From contig JAUJMQ010000001.1 in the NCBI GenBank assembly GCA_030446775.1, positions 1 through 64,000 of the forward strand: 64,000 nt of DNA, written 5' to 3'. How positions within the stretch are numbered: position 1 is the stretch's first letter; every line of letters begins with the position of its first letter. The stretch is from Egibacteraceae bacterium (GTDB taxonomy: Bacteria > Actinomycetota > Nitriliruptoria > Euzebyales > Egibacteraceae). A program made the translations under genes and the position numbers. Shown piece after piece: positions 48,519 through 56,967 of the stretch. The notes beneath the pieces were generated by a model that saw nothing but the letters and a program-made list of their open reading frames with translations, had not been told where the DNA came from and made no database searches.

Positions 48519-49157
48519 ATGGCTGAGCGCATCCGCTTCCACTTCGACCCGCTGTGCCCGTGGTGCTACCAGACCTCGCGCTGGGTGCACCGGCTCGTGG
48601 AGCTGGGCACCGTCGAGGTCGACTGGGCGGTGTTCTCACTGGAGCTCGTCAACGCCGGCAACGCCGACGTCATGGACAAGGGCCACGCGCGCTCCGCGGC
48701 GGCGCTGCGGACGGCGATCGTCGTGCGTGACGACAGCGGCAGCGGCGCGGTCGGGCGCTTCTACGCCGAGTTCGGCGCCGCGGTGCACGAGCGTGGCGAG
48801 GCGGTGGACGACCCCGCGGTGATCACCGCCGCGCTGGAGGCCGCCGATCTGCCCTCGGCCCTGCTGGACAAGGCCCTCGCCGACGACAGCACCTGGGCGG
48901 CGGTCACCGCCGAGCACACGGCACTCGTCGAGAGAACCCGCAGCTTCGGCGTCCCCACGATCGTGTTGGACGGGGGAGAGGGGCCGGCGATCTTCGGCCC
49001 CGTCGTCAGCGACGTCCCCGGCGACGACGACGCCGTCGAGCTGTGGCGCCACGTGGCGTGGCTGACCCGCTACGCGAACTTCTCCGAGCTCAAGCGTGAC
49101 CGGGTGGCCGATCCGGACCTGGAGTCGGTGCGGCGCTCGAAGGCCGCCAAGAGCTAG
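48519..49157 (+). CDS. DsbA-fold CPWC oxidoreductase (mycothiol nitroreductase Rv2466c-like)
   Basis: 212 residues from ATG 48519, AGGAG 8 nt upstream. N-terminal strand and active site FHFDPLCPWCYQTSRW, cis-Pro region FGVPTIVLDGGE. Resembles mycobacterial Rv2466c, a mycothiol-dependent reductase of the DsbA fold. Its TAG stop (49155-49157) overlaps the stop of the convergent aminotransferase. Confidence 0.85.
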   Translation: MAERIRFHFDPLCPWCYQTSRWVHRLVELGTVEVDWAVFSLELVNAGNADVMDKGHARSAAALRTAIVVRDDSGSGAVGRFYAEFGAAVHERGEAVDDPAVITAALEAADLPSALLDKALADDSTWAAVTAEHTALVERTRSFGVPTIVLDGGEGPAIFGPVVSDVPGDDDAVELWRHVAWLTRYANFSELKRDRVADPDLESVRRSKAAKS

Positions 49158-49957
49158 CGCCGGCCGCGTCGGGCGTCGCGCAGCGCGACCGACAGCTGGT
49201 CGCGCAGCGGCGTCGAACCGTCGAACGGGGTGTCGTCGACCCGGCGCACCGCGAGCAGGTCGCGGATCGACGAGCAGACCATCACCTCGTCGGCCGCGAG
49301 GAGGTGATCCAGGGGGCGCGGCTCGACGACGACCCCGACGCCGGCCTCGTCGGCGAGCGCGATCACCGTGCGGCGGCTGATCGAGTCGATGATCCCGAGA
49401 TCCGGCGGCGGGCTGAACAGGCGGCCGTCGGCGGCCCACAGGACCGCGAACGTCGGGCCCTCCAGGACCCAGCCCTCCAGCGACACGAGCAGCGCGTCGT
49501 CGCCGCCCGCGGCCCTGGCCGCACGGGTCGCGGCCATGTTCGGCAGGTAGGACATCGTCTTGGCGCCGGCCGGGCCGTACGTCCCCAGCGGCCGGATCCA
49601 CGGCGCCGATCGGACGACGAGACGAGCCGGCGGGTCCCGCCGCGGCTGCTCGGTGACGGTGAGCACCCGCGTTCCCGACGCCGTGACGTACAGCCGCAGC
49701 GCCGCGTCGCCGTCGACCCCGTGGAGCAGGCGGGCGGCCTCCGCGGCGAGCATGTCGATGTCGGGAGCCGGCAGGTCGACGGCGGTGAGGGACACCGCCA
49801 GCCGGTCGAGGTGGTCGCCCAGCCGGAACGGGCGACCGTCCCACACGCCGACGGTCTCGAAGGCGCCGTCGCCTCGCGCGAAGCCCTCGTCGGTGACGGC
49901 CACGCGGGCTCGCTCGACCGCCGAGAGCTCCCCGTCGACCAGTGCCCTCGCGTCCAT
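49154..49957 (-). CDS. Class IV aminotransferase (branched-chain or aminodeoxychorismate lyase type)
   Basis: 267 residues from ATG 49957. PLP fold IV: GFARGDGAFETVGVWDGRPF, PLP lysine in AGAKTMSYLPNMAATRAA, and DALLVSLEGWVLEGPT. The length and the FETVG start suit aminodeoxychorismate lyase (PabC) as well as BCAT; sequence alone does not decide. Leaderless promoter upstream. Confidence 0.85.
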   Translation of the reverse strand: MDARALVDGELSAVERARVAVTDEGFARGDGAFETVGVWDGRPFRLGDHLDRLAVSLTAVDLPAPDIDMLAAEAARLLHGVDGDAALRLYVTASGTRVLTVTEQPRRDPPARLVVRSAPWIRPLGTYGPAGAKTMSYLPNMAATRAARAAGGDDALLVSLEGWVLEGPTFAVLWAADGRLFSPPPDLGIIDSISRRTVIALADEAGVGVVVEPRPLDHLLAADEVMVCSSIRDLLAVRRVDDTPFDGSTPLRDQLSVALRDARRGRR

Positions 49958-49965
49958 GGCGTCGC

Positions 49966-49971
49966 AGGCTA
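49966..49971 (-). promoter_or_regulatory. -10 box of leaderless aminotransferase promoter
   Basis: TAGCCT on the minus strand ends 8 nt before ATG 49957; it overlaps the 3' end of the upstream gene. Confidence 0.5.
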
Positions 49972-50511
49972 TCCCCCGCCCTGCGGCACCTCGGCGCTCG
50001 TGCCCGCTGCCGGCCGCCCGAGCTGCTCCAGCAGCGCCGCTCCCACCGAGAAGTCGCCGCGGCGGCCCTTCCACACGTCGCCGAGACGGTCGTGGTCGAC
50101 GCGTCCGGCGGCGTCGGGCGGCCTGCCTGCGAGCACCTCGGTCACCGCAGCCGTCAGGGCGGCCGGCTCCACCGGCCCGTCGTCTGCGGGGAAGACCTCC
50201 AGCACCTCCCAGACGTCGGCCAGGCGTCGCTGCTCGCGCCCCGCCGGGAACGCGTCACCGGCTGGGTCGGCGGCGGCGGCGAGGCCCTGCAGGACGACTT
50301 CGAACAGGTCGTGGGGGTTCACGCCCGGGGGCATGCGAAAGCGCGCGGGCGGGTGCAGCCGCCACTCCAGGCGCGCACCGCCGGGGCCGTTGTCCTCCAG
50401 CCACACCTGCCACCCTCGGGCATAGGAGTCCAGCGGCGGGCCCAGCCGCTCGTCGAGCAGCTCGAGGAGCGCCGGGTCCACGCGGTAGACGCAGGTCGCG
50501 GTGAGCGCCAT
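49969..50511 (-). CDS. Uncharacterised protein
   Basis: 180 residues from ATG 50511, directly adjoining the stop of the upstream gene. Soluble; N-terminus MALTATCVYRVDPALLELLD, a Trp-rich strand pair RGWQVWLEDNG and RLEWRLHPPARF, then helical. No family recognised. Likely co-transcribed with the split-barrel gene upstream. Confidence 0.65.
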   Translation of the reverse strand: MALTATCVYRVDPALLELLDERLGPPLDSYARGWQVWLEDNGPGGARLEWRLHPPARFRMPPGVNPHDLFEVVLQGLAAAADPAGDAFPAGREQRRLADVWEVLEVFPADDGPVEPAALTAAVTEVLAGRPPDAAGRVDHDRLGDVWKGRRGDFSVGAALLEQLGRPAAGTSAEVPQGGG

Positions 50512-51342
50512 CTACTCGGGCAACGTCAGCGTCGCGGGTTCCGCGGGGACGTCGACGCCGTGCACGGACGCTCCGCGCCACGACGTCGCGCGCCGGACTT
50601 GCAGGGCTCCGCCGCGGACCGCTCCGGCGAGCGCGACACCGACGGGCAGGCCGGCGTCGGTCGCCTCCAGCGCCACGACCGCGGGCGCCCCCTCCGCCGC
50701 CGCGCGGCCGGGGGGCAGCGTCAACGCGAAGCCCGCCCCCCACACGGCGGGGCCGATCTCCAGCCCCCCTGGTCCCGCCGTCGCCACGACGACGTCGCGC
50801 CGCCCCGCGAGCACGCGGCGGACGTCGGGGGCGACGACGACCGGCAGCGCCGGGGCGATCCCCGGGCCGGGCGACGGCCAGCGCACCGACCCGAGACGGT
50901 CCAGGCGCAGCCGCACCGCGACCCGGTTGCGTGGCAGGACGCGGGTCGGTGAGATCGGACGGCGGGAGATCGCAGCCACGAGGCGCGGGGCGCTGCGGGC
51001 GGCGAGCGCGGTCAGGGCGGCCGCGACGCCCGGGGCGTGCAAGGCGAGGCTGCGTGGGTCGTGCAGTCCGTACACCCGCGCCGTCGCCGCCACGACGACG
51101 GCCGGCTCGGCGGCGCCGGCGAGCACGACACAGGCGCCGCACGCGGGGTCGGAACGCAACGCGGCCACCTCGGCGCTGTCGGCGGGCAGCGACAGCCACA
51201 GCTGCGCGCCGTCGGACCAGAACGTCGTCGCCACGAGCAGCGGCCCCCGGGGGCCGCGGCAGGCGAGCATGCAGCGCGTGGCGCGGTCGAGCAGGGACGC
51301 AGCAGCCGGCTCGACGCTCGGCCCATCGGTCCGGTTCGACAC
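50512..51342 (-). CDS. Flavin split-barrel (PNPOx-like) protein
   Basis: 276 residues from GTG 51342, GGAGG just upstream. N-terminal part resembles the pyridoxamine-phosphate-oxidase split barrel: GPRGPLLVATTFWSDGAQLW, SLPADSAEVAALRSDP and CVVLAGAAEPAVVV. The second half may be a repeat of the fold (VATAGPGGLEIGPAVWGAG). Cofactor could be FMN, F420 or heme; not decided. Confidence 0.65.
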   Translation of the reverse strand: MSNRTDGPSVEPAAASLLDRATRCMLACRGPRGPLLVATTFWSDGAQLWLSLPADSAEVAALRSDPACGACVVLAGAAEPAVVVAATARVYGLHDPRSLALHAPGVAAALTALAARSAPRLVAAISRRPISPTRVLPRNRVAVRLRLDRLGSVRWPSPGPGIAPALPVVVAPDVRRVLAGRRDVVVATAGPGGLEIGPAVWGAGFALTLPPGRAAAEGAPAVVALEATDAGLPVGVALAGAVRGGALQVRRATSWRGASVHGVDVPAEPATLTLPE

Positions 51343-51396
51343 GCATCCTCCACGGCTGAGGCTCGCGGGGCTGAGGCTCCCGGGCGGCAGCGGCTC

Positions 51397-51402
51397 TAGC
51401 AT
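51397..51402 (+). promoter_or_regulatory. -10 box upstream of the heme oxygenase gene
   Basis: TAGCAT, about 40 nt before ATG 51443; that gene also has a GAGGA Shine-Dalgarno. Confidence 0.4.
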
Positions 51403-51442
51403 CCCCGGGGACCCGCCCGGCACTCACCCGAGGAACCCGTCA

Positions 51443-51754
51443 ATGTCGTTCGTCGCGATCAACGTGCTCACCGTGCCGCCGCCCATGCGGGAGGTGCTCG
51501 AGCAGCGGTTTGCCAACCGCGCGGGCGCGATCGACGAGATGCCCGGGTTCGAGGCCTTCGAGCTGCTGCGGCCGGCGGAGGGGCAGGACGCCTACTTCGT
51601 CTACACCCGCTGGGAGAGCCGCGAGGCGTTCGAGGGCTGGATGTCGTCGCAGGCCTTCGGCCAGGGGCACGCGCAGGCGTCGGCCGACGGGCCCGCGGCC
51701 ACGGGGTCGCAGGTGTGGACCTTCGAGGTGGCCCAGGCCAAGGCCCGCGCCTGA
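51443..51754 (+). CDS. MhuD/IsdG-like heme-degrading monooxygenase
   Basis: 103 residues, ferredoxin-like ABM fold. Close in layout to mycobacterial MhuD: Asn at position 8 (AINVLTVPP), the block RFANRAGAIDEMPGF, YFVYTRWESREAFEGW with its Trp, and His in GQGHAQASADG at the heme-ligand place. Degrades heme for iron, product depending on the subtype. 35 nt before prmA. Confidence 0.82.
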   Translation: MSFVAINVLTVPPPMREVLEQRFANRAGAIDEMPGFEAFELLRPAEGQDAYFVYTRWESREAFEGWMSSQAFGQGHAQASADGPAATGSQVWTFEVAQAKARA

Positions 51755-51789
51755 CGCGGCCCGGCTCGACGGCGCGCGGGCGTGGGGCC

Positions 51790-52590
51790 GTGAGCAGCGA
51801 CCGGCCAGCGAGGCCGACGTGGGCGCTGCACACACCGCTCACGACCGAACAGGTCAACCTGCGGCTCGTGGCGCTGGAGGCCGCCGGGCTGCTGGGGGTC
51901 GTCGAGGTCGACGGCCGCGCCACCGTCCATCTGCCGGTGCGCGCCGACGTCGGTCTGCCGGGCCGCTGGGAGGAGGTCCGCCCACGCGACTGGAACGCCC
52001 AGTGGAAGGCAGGCATCGCGCCGGTGACCGTCGGGGCGGTCACGATCGTGCCGCCGTGGCTGGCCGCGCCGGATACAGGTCCGGGCTCGGTGGTGCTGCG
52101 CATCGAGCCCGCCCAGGCGTTCGGCACCGGTCACCACGAGACCACGACCGGCTGCATGGCGGCGCTGCAGGAGATCGCCCTGCGGGGGCGCACGGTCCTG
52201 GACGTGGGCACCGGCACGGGGGTGTTGGCCCTGACGGCCGCGAAGCTGGGCGCCGGCCGGGTCGTCGCGGTCGACGTCGACCCCCTCGCGGTCGTCGCCG
52301 CGCGCGCCAACGCCCAGGCCAACGGCGTCCGCGTCGATGTGCGACCGGGCTCGGCCGACGCGGTCGAGGGACGCTTCGACGTCGTCGTGGCCAACCTCGA
52401 CACGGCGACGCTGTCGCGGCTCGCCCCGGTGCTCGAGGCCATGTCGGCCCCCGCGGGCTCGCTCAGCGCGTCGGGCGTCGCCACCGCGCGGCGGGGCGAC
52501 GCCGAGGTGGCGCTACGCGACGCCGGCATGGCCGTGCGCGCCCGGGCCGGCCGCGAGTGGACCGTCCTGCTGGCGCGCGTCGCCGGCTGA
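51790..52590 (+). CDS. prmA: Ribosomal protein L11 methyltransferase-like PrmA
   Basis: 266 residues from GTG 51790. PrmA signatures: DWNAQWKAGIAPVTVG, the PrmA-type EPAQAFGTGHHETTTGCM, motif I VLDVGTGTGVLALTAAK, and VVANLDTATLSRLAP (the N-x-x-x catalytic region). Trimethylates L11 in homologues; alternatively another protein or small-molecule methylase of this type. Confidence 0.85.
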   Translation: MSSDRPARPTWALHTPLTTEQVNLRLVALEAAGLLGVVEVDGRATVHLPVRADVGLPGRWEEVRPRDWNAQWKAGIAPVTVGAVTIVPPWLAAPDTGPGSVVLRIEPAQAFGTGHHETTTGCMAALQEIALRGRTVLDVGTGTGVLALTAAKLGAGRVVAVDVDPLAVVAARANAQANGVRVDVRPGSADAVEGRFDVVVANLDTATLSRLAPVLEAMSAPAGSLSASGVATARRGDAEVALRDAGMAVRARAGREWTVLLARVAG

Positions 52591-52887
52591 CGGCGCCGGC
52601 GGTCGGCTGACGGCCCGCCATCGGTGCTGCGGCGCGGCCACCGGCTGGCGGCCGGTGGGGTCGTAAACGCCCGATACCCCGGCACATGTCCGGGGTCTCG
52701 AGTCCGCGTCGAGCCGCCGCGCCCGACACGGTGGGCACCTTGCCGGTCAGGCCGCCGCGCCAGACCGCCGGTGCTCGTGGTACCTCGTTGTTCTCCGCGT
52801 CGGGCACGGATTCCTGCTCGATCGGCGGAAAAAGACAAAAGGGGTCCCGATAGGGGTCCCGATGAGGCGCGCGGCTACCATCCCGGC
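52591..52887. other. Intergenic region with short repeats
   Basis: 297 nt, no gene seen. Contains a CCCCGG-CACATGT-CCGGGG hairpin near 52678-52697 and two copies of GGGGTCCCGAT at about 52841-52862; the last 12 nt carry the next gene's -10 box. Confidence 0.45.
52876..52881 (+). promoter_or_regulatory. -10 box of leaderless RumA-type gene
   Basis: TACCAT ends 6 nt before ATG 52888. Confidence 0.55.
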
Positions 52888-54117
52888 ATGCCGTCGACGG
52901 AGGTCGTGTCCCTGTCCGGGCTGGCCTTCGGCGGCGAGGCCGTCGGCCGGCTGGCCGACGGCTGCGCCGTGTTCGTCGCCTTCGCGATACCCGGCGAGAC
53001 GGTGCGGGTCGAGGTCACCCAGCGCCGTCGGTCGTGGGCACGGGCCCGGCTCGTCGAGATCATCGAGCCGTCCCCCGACCGTGTCGAGCCGCCCTGCCCG
53101 TACTTCGGCCCCGGCCGCTGCGGCGGCTGCCGGCTGCAGCATGTCTCCGGCGAGCGGCAGGCGGCGATGGCACGCCAGATCGTCACCGAGACGCTGCAGC
53201 GGCTCGGGCGCATCGGCGATCCGCCGGTCGCCGACACGGTGCGCCCCGCCGGCTACGGCTACCGCAGCCGCGCTCGCTTCGCGGTCGACGACCAGGGCCG
53301 GCTCGCGTACCGCCGCGCCGGCAGCCACGACCTGCTGGCCGTCGACCGCTGCCTGCTGCTGACCGACGCCGCGCAGGCGCTGCGCGACGCCGCCGGCGAC
53401 CAGTGGCGGGGAGCCGACGAGGTCGAGGTCCGCAGCGCCGGCCCCGCCGGCGCCCTCGTGATCCGGGCCGACGGCGACCCGCCACCGCTGCCGCCCGGCG
53501 ACGTTCCGGTCGCGCTGCGGCGCGCGGGCGGCCGCCCCCGGGCGCTGCGCGGCGACCCCCTCCGGCACCAGCGCGGCGGTGGCGTCGACGTTCTCGTCTC
53601 GCCGGCGAGCTTCTTCCAGGCCAACCGTGCCGGTGGCGAGATCCTGCTCGCCCTCGTGCGCGCCGCCGCCGCGGTCGCGCCCGGCGACACGGCGATCGAC
53701 CTGTTCTGTGGGGTGGGGCTGTTCGCGCGCGGGCTCGCCGCCGACGGTGCCGACGTGACCGCGGTGGAGGGCTCCGCCGCGGCCGTGGCCGACGCCGAGC
53801 GCAATCTCGCCGGGCTCGCGCAGGTCGTCCGCGCGCCGGCCGGCGAGGCGGTCGCGGCCCTGCGGGAGGCCGGCCGCACCGTGGACGTCGTCGTGCTCAA
53901 TCCGCCCCGCAAGGGCGCCGGAGCCACCCTGACGACCGACCTCGCCGCCGTGGCGACCCGGACCATCGTCTACGTCGCCTGCGACCCGGCGGCGCTGGCC
54001 CGCGACGCCCGCACCCTCGGCGACGCCGGCTGGGCCCTGACCGAGGCCGTGCCCGTCGATCAGTTCGCCCAGACCGGTCAGATCGAGGTCGTGGCGACCT
54101 TCCGCCCGGCGGGCTGA
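52888..54117 (+). CDS. RNA (uracil-5-)methyltransferase, RumA/TrmA type
   Basis: 409 residues. N-terminal TRAM domain (GLAFGGEAVGRLADG), [4Fe-4S] cysteines CPYFGPGRCGGC with a late Cys, SAM motif DLFCGVGLFARGLA, NPPRKGAG, and catalytic Cys in YVACDPAALARD. Forms 5-methyluridine in rRNA or tRNA; RlmCD-type function likely. Confidence 0.88.
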   Translation: MPSTEVVSLSGLAFGGEAVGRLADGCAVFVAFAIPGETVRVEVTQRRRSWARARLVEIIEPSPDRVEPPCPYFGPGRCGGCRLQHVSGERQAAMARQIVTETLQRLGRIGDPPVADTVRPAGYGYRSRARFAVDDQGRLAYRRAGSHDLLAVDRCLLLTDAAQALRDAAGDQWRGADEVEVRSAGPAGALVIRADGDPPPLPPGDVPVALRRAGGRPRALRGDPLRHQRGGGVDVLVSPASFFQANRAGGEILLALVRAAAAVAPGDTAIDLFCGVGLFARGLAADGADVTAVEGSAAAVADAERNLAGLAQVVRAPAGEAVAALREAGRTVDVVVLNPPRKGAGATLTTDLAAVATRTIVYVACDPAALARDARTLGDAGWALTEAVPVDQFAQTGQIEVVATFRPAG

Positions 54118-54272
54118 ACGCGAGCCGGCGACCGGGACTCTGCGGCGAGCTCACCGAGCCGGCACCGGCGACGGTGGGAGGACGTCGGCGGCTCCGGCCC
54201 GCCGTGCCGCCCCGCCCCCGGACCGGTGGGGCGGGCAGTTCCCCGCGTCGCACCGGCCGGCACCCGGGCCAC

Positions 54273-54278
54273 TAGCCT
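54273..54278 (+). promoter_or_regulatory. -10 box of leaderless PBP4-type gene
   Basis: TAGCCT ends 6 nt before GTG 54285. Confidence 0.55.
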
Positions 54279-54284
54279 GGCGTC

Positions 54285-55997
54285 GTGTGGCTCCGACTCC
54301 TCGCGCTCCTGCTCGCCGGCCTTCTCACCGGCACCGGCGCCGCGCTGGTGCTCGACCGGCCGGCCGGCAGCTCGTCCGCGGCCGAGCCGTCGTCGTCGGT
54401 GGCCTCGCCGTCGGGCGTCGAGCCCGGACCTTCTCCCTCCGCGACCAGCCGTTCCACGGCGCCGTCAGCGAGCGCCCTCGCGGTCGCACCCACCGGCCAG
54501 GCGCCGGCCGCGACGGCGTCTGCGGTGACCGGCTCCCCGGTGGCGCCGTCGCCGTCGGTCTCGTCTACCGCCACGCCTGCTCCCGCGGCCACGTCTCCCG
54601 CGGCGCCTTCTCCGACACCGGGCACGTCGCCGTCGGCGGTCGCCGCCCTCGACCAGCAGGCCCTCGCCGGCGAGGCGACGGCCAGGGCGCGGCTGCGGAT
54701 CCGGCTCGCGCGCGTCGTCAGGCGCCACGGCCGGCGCGACGACGCCGCCGTCGCGGTCCTCGACGACCGCGGTCAGCCGCTGTACCAGCGCGAGAGCGCC
54801 CGCCAGGTCGTGCCCGCGTCGACCCAGAAGCTGCTCGTCGCCGGCGCCGCACTGGCCGTCCTCGGCGAGGACCACCGCTACGTCACCACCGTCCGCGCCA
54901 CCGCTCGACCCCGTGACGGCGTGCTGCGCGGCGACCTCGTCCTGGTGGGCGGCGGCGACCCCGTGCTCGCGAGCCCCGAGTTCGCCAGGGCGGAGCCCGA
55001 CCGGCCCCGCACCCCCGTCGCCCGGCTGGCGGCGCGGGTCCGCGCGGCGGGCATCCGCCGGGTGACCGGCCGCGTCATCGGCGACCCGCGGGTGCTGGGC
55101 GCCCAGCCGCTGGCCCAAGGCTGGCTGCCGCGGTACGTGGACAACCTCGACGCCACCAGGGTGTCGGGTCTCACCGTGGACGGGGGACGACGGCTGTTCC
55201 GGCGCGCAGGCGTGCTCCGCGGCGAGGCGGCCCGGAGCCCGGCTCGCCGCGCCGCCGCCGTCCTGACCGTGCAGCTGCGCGACCACGGGGTGCGTGTCGC
55301 GGGCGGCCCGCGTGCCTCCCGGCGACCCCCCGCCACGCCCGCCGAGGTGGCGCGGGTGCGCAGTCCCCGCCTCGCCGTGCTGCTGGCGACGATGGTGCGC
55401 GACAGCGACAACGGCATCGCCGACACCGTGCACCGCTCGCTCGGCGCGGCCGCGGGCGACCCCACGTGGTCGGGATCGGCCGTCGCCGTCGAGCGGGCCC
55501 TGGCTCCGCTCGCGCTGGACTGGACCGGCGTCGTCATGGCCGACGGCTCGGGGCTGTCGCGCAGCAACCGCGTCACCGCCGGCTTCCTCGTGCGGCTGCA
55601 GGAGCGGATGTGGTCGTCCAACCTCGGCCCCCGCTGGCGCTCGCTGCTGGCCGTGTCGGGACGCCGCGGCACGCTGCGAGGGCGGCTCGTGGGCACCGTC
55701 GCGGAGGGGCGCCTGTACGGCAAGACCGGATCCCTGCGTGACGTGCGCAGCTTCGTCGGCACCGTCACGGGCCCGCGCGGGGACGTCACCCTGGCCGTCG
55801 TCGGCAACGGGCTCACGTCGGCGGGTATGGAGCGCGTGCGCGAGCTGACCGACCGCTTGGCCGTCGTGGCCGCCGAGGAGGTCCTGGGCTGCCGGCGGGT
55901 CCGCCGCTCCGCCGTCGCCCCCGAGCGGCGTCGCCACGGCGAGGACTCTCCGGTGCGCCGCCGTGTCCGCGTCCGTCTGGTGTGCGACGCCGCGTGA
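54285..55997 (+). CDS. D-alanyl-D-alanine carboxypeptidase (PBP4/DacB family)
   Basis: 570 residues. N-terminal helix LRLLALLLAGLLTGTGAALV, then a long Ser/Pro/Ala linker (to ~120) and the S13 domain: SxxK PASTQKLL, SxN MVRDSDNGIADT, KTG LYGKTGSLRDV. Trims peptidoglycan stem peptides. Its stop overlaps the HD gene by GTGA, so they form one operon. Confidence 0.9.
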   Translation: MWLRLLALLLAGLLTGTGAALVLDRPAGSSSAAEPSSSVASPSGVEPGPSPSATSRSTAPSASALAVAPTGQAPAATASAVTGSPVAPSPSVSSTATPAPAATSPAAPSPTPGTSPSAVAALDQQALAGEATARARLRIRLARVVRRHGRRDDAAVAVLDDRGQPLYQRESARQVVPASTQKLLVAGAALAVLGEDHRYVTTVRATARPRDGVLRGDLVLVGGGDPVLASPEFARAEPDRPRTPVARLAARVRAAGIRRVTGRVIGDPRVLGAQPLAQGWLPRYVDNLDATRVSGLTVDGGRRLFRRAGVLRGEAARSPARRAAAVLTVQLRDHGVRVAGGPRASRRPPATPAEVARVRSPRLAVLLATMVRDSDNGIADTVHRSLGAAAGDPTWSGSAVAVERALAPLALDWTGVVMADGSGLSRSNRVTAGFLVRLQERMWSSNLGPRWRSLLAVSGRRGTLRGRLVGTVAEGRLYGKTGSLRDVRSFVGTVTGPRGDVTLAVVGNGLTSAGMERVRELTDRLAVVAAEEVLGCRRVRRSAVAPERRRHGEDSPVRRRVRVRLVCDAA

Positions 55998-56878
55998 CCG
56001 TCGACGCGCCGGCGCTGGTCGCCGACCTGCTCGACGACCCACCCGCCGCGCTGACCCGCCACGGCGACGGCATCCCGGAGCTCGCCGCGATGCGGGGCTG
56101 CCCCCAGCCGCCCAACCACCATGCCGAAGGCGACGTGTGGACCCACACCCGCCTGGCGCTGGAAGCGGCGGCGGACCTGCCCGCCGCGGTCGACCGCCAC
56201 GCCGGTGCCGCCCTTGTCGCCGCTGGGCTCGCGCCGCTGGCTTTGCCGCGGCGCACGTTGACCGCCACGGTCGCCGTCCTGCTGCACGACGCGGCCAAAC
56301 CCGTCACCATCGCGGGCGGGGCGCAGGGCTGGACCTACTACGGCCACGACGCGGTGGGCGCCGAGCTCGCACGCGGCCTGCTGGGGCGCCTGCAGCTGTC
56401 CCGAGCCGCCGCGGCGGCGGGCGCGAAGCTCGACGTCGACGCCGTGTGCTGGCTGGTCCGCGAGCACCTGTTCTGGCTGAACACCGACGTCGGCCGCGTC
56501 ACCGACCGGGCCGTGGCGCGCCGCTTCGTGCGTGACGACGGCCGCGACGAGGACCTCCGGCTGCTGTCGTGGTGCGACACCTTGGGCTCCCTGGGGCCTG
56601 ACGGCCGCCCGGCGGTCGGACTGCTCGTCGACGCGGAGGCCCGTCTGGCCGCCAGCCGTGCCCGCGCCGCCGAGGCCGCCGCGCGCCCGGCCCCGCTGCT
56701 GGACGGCGAGGCGGTCATGGCGGCACTCGGCCTGGAGCCCGGGCCGCGGGTCGGAGCCGTGCTCGCCCACCTGAGACAGGTATGCACCGGGGAGGACAGC
56801 GCCCGTCGGCGGCTGCGCGACGACGCGGCGTGGCTGCGGGCCGCACCGCTGTCGGAGCTGCGTGCGCGCAACGCCTAG
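55994..56878 (+). CDS. HD-domain protein related to CCA-adding enzyme C-terminus
   Basis: 294 residues. The fragment QPPNHHAEGDVWTHTRLALE and VAVLLHDAAKP with GHDAVGAELA is the HD phosphohydrolase part found in bacterial tRNA nucleotidyltransferases; no nucleotidyltransferase domain is present. Could be a nucleotide or phosphate hydrolase; exact substrate unknown. Translationally coupled to the carboxypeptidase. Confidence 0.75.
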   Translation: MTVDAPALVADLLDDPPAALTRHGDGIPELAAMRGCPQPPNHHAEGDVWTHTRLALEAAADLPAAVDRHAGAALVAAGLAPLALPRRTLTATVAVLLHDAAKPVTIAGGAQGWTYYGHDAVGAELARGLLGRLQLSRAAAAAGAKLDVDAVCWLVREHLFWLNTDVGRVTDRAVARRFVRDDGRDEDLRLLSWCDTLGSLGPDGRPAVGLLVDAEARLAASRARAAEAAARPAPLLDGEAVMAALGLEPGPRVGAVLAHLRQVCTGEDSARRRLRDDAAWLRAAPLSELRARNA

Positions 56879-56930
56879 CTCGGCTGAAGCTGTGCCGCAC
56901 GCTGGTACGCGTCGGTGACACCTCGTGCTA

Positions 56931-56942
56931 CACCACGTGGTG
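56931..56942. promoter_or_regulatory. Perfect palindrome upstream of the B12-binding regulator
   Basis: CACCACGTGGTG, 26 nt before GTG 56968. A 12-bp perfect dyad in the short leader is a candidate operator for autoregulation. Confidence 0.4.
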
Positions 56943-56967
56943 CCGACCGAGTCAGGAGTGCCACCCG

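Noticed and set aside
52463-52807. Minus-strand 114-residue frame between prmA and the RumA-type gene
   Set aside because: Overlaps prmA antisense for much of its length, no motif or ribosome-binding site.
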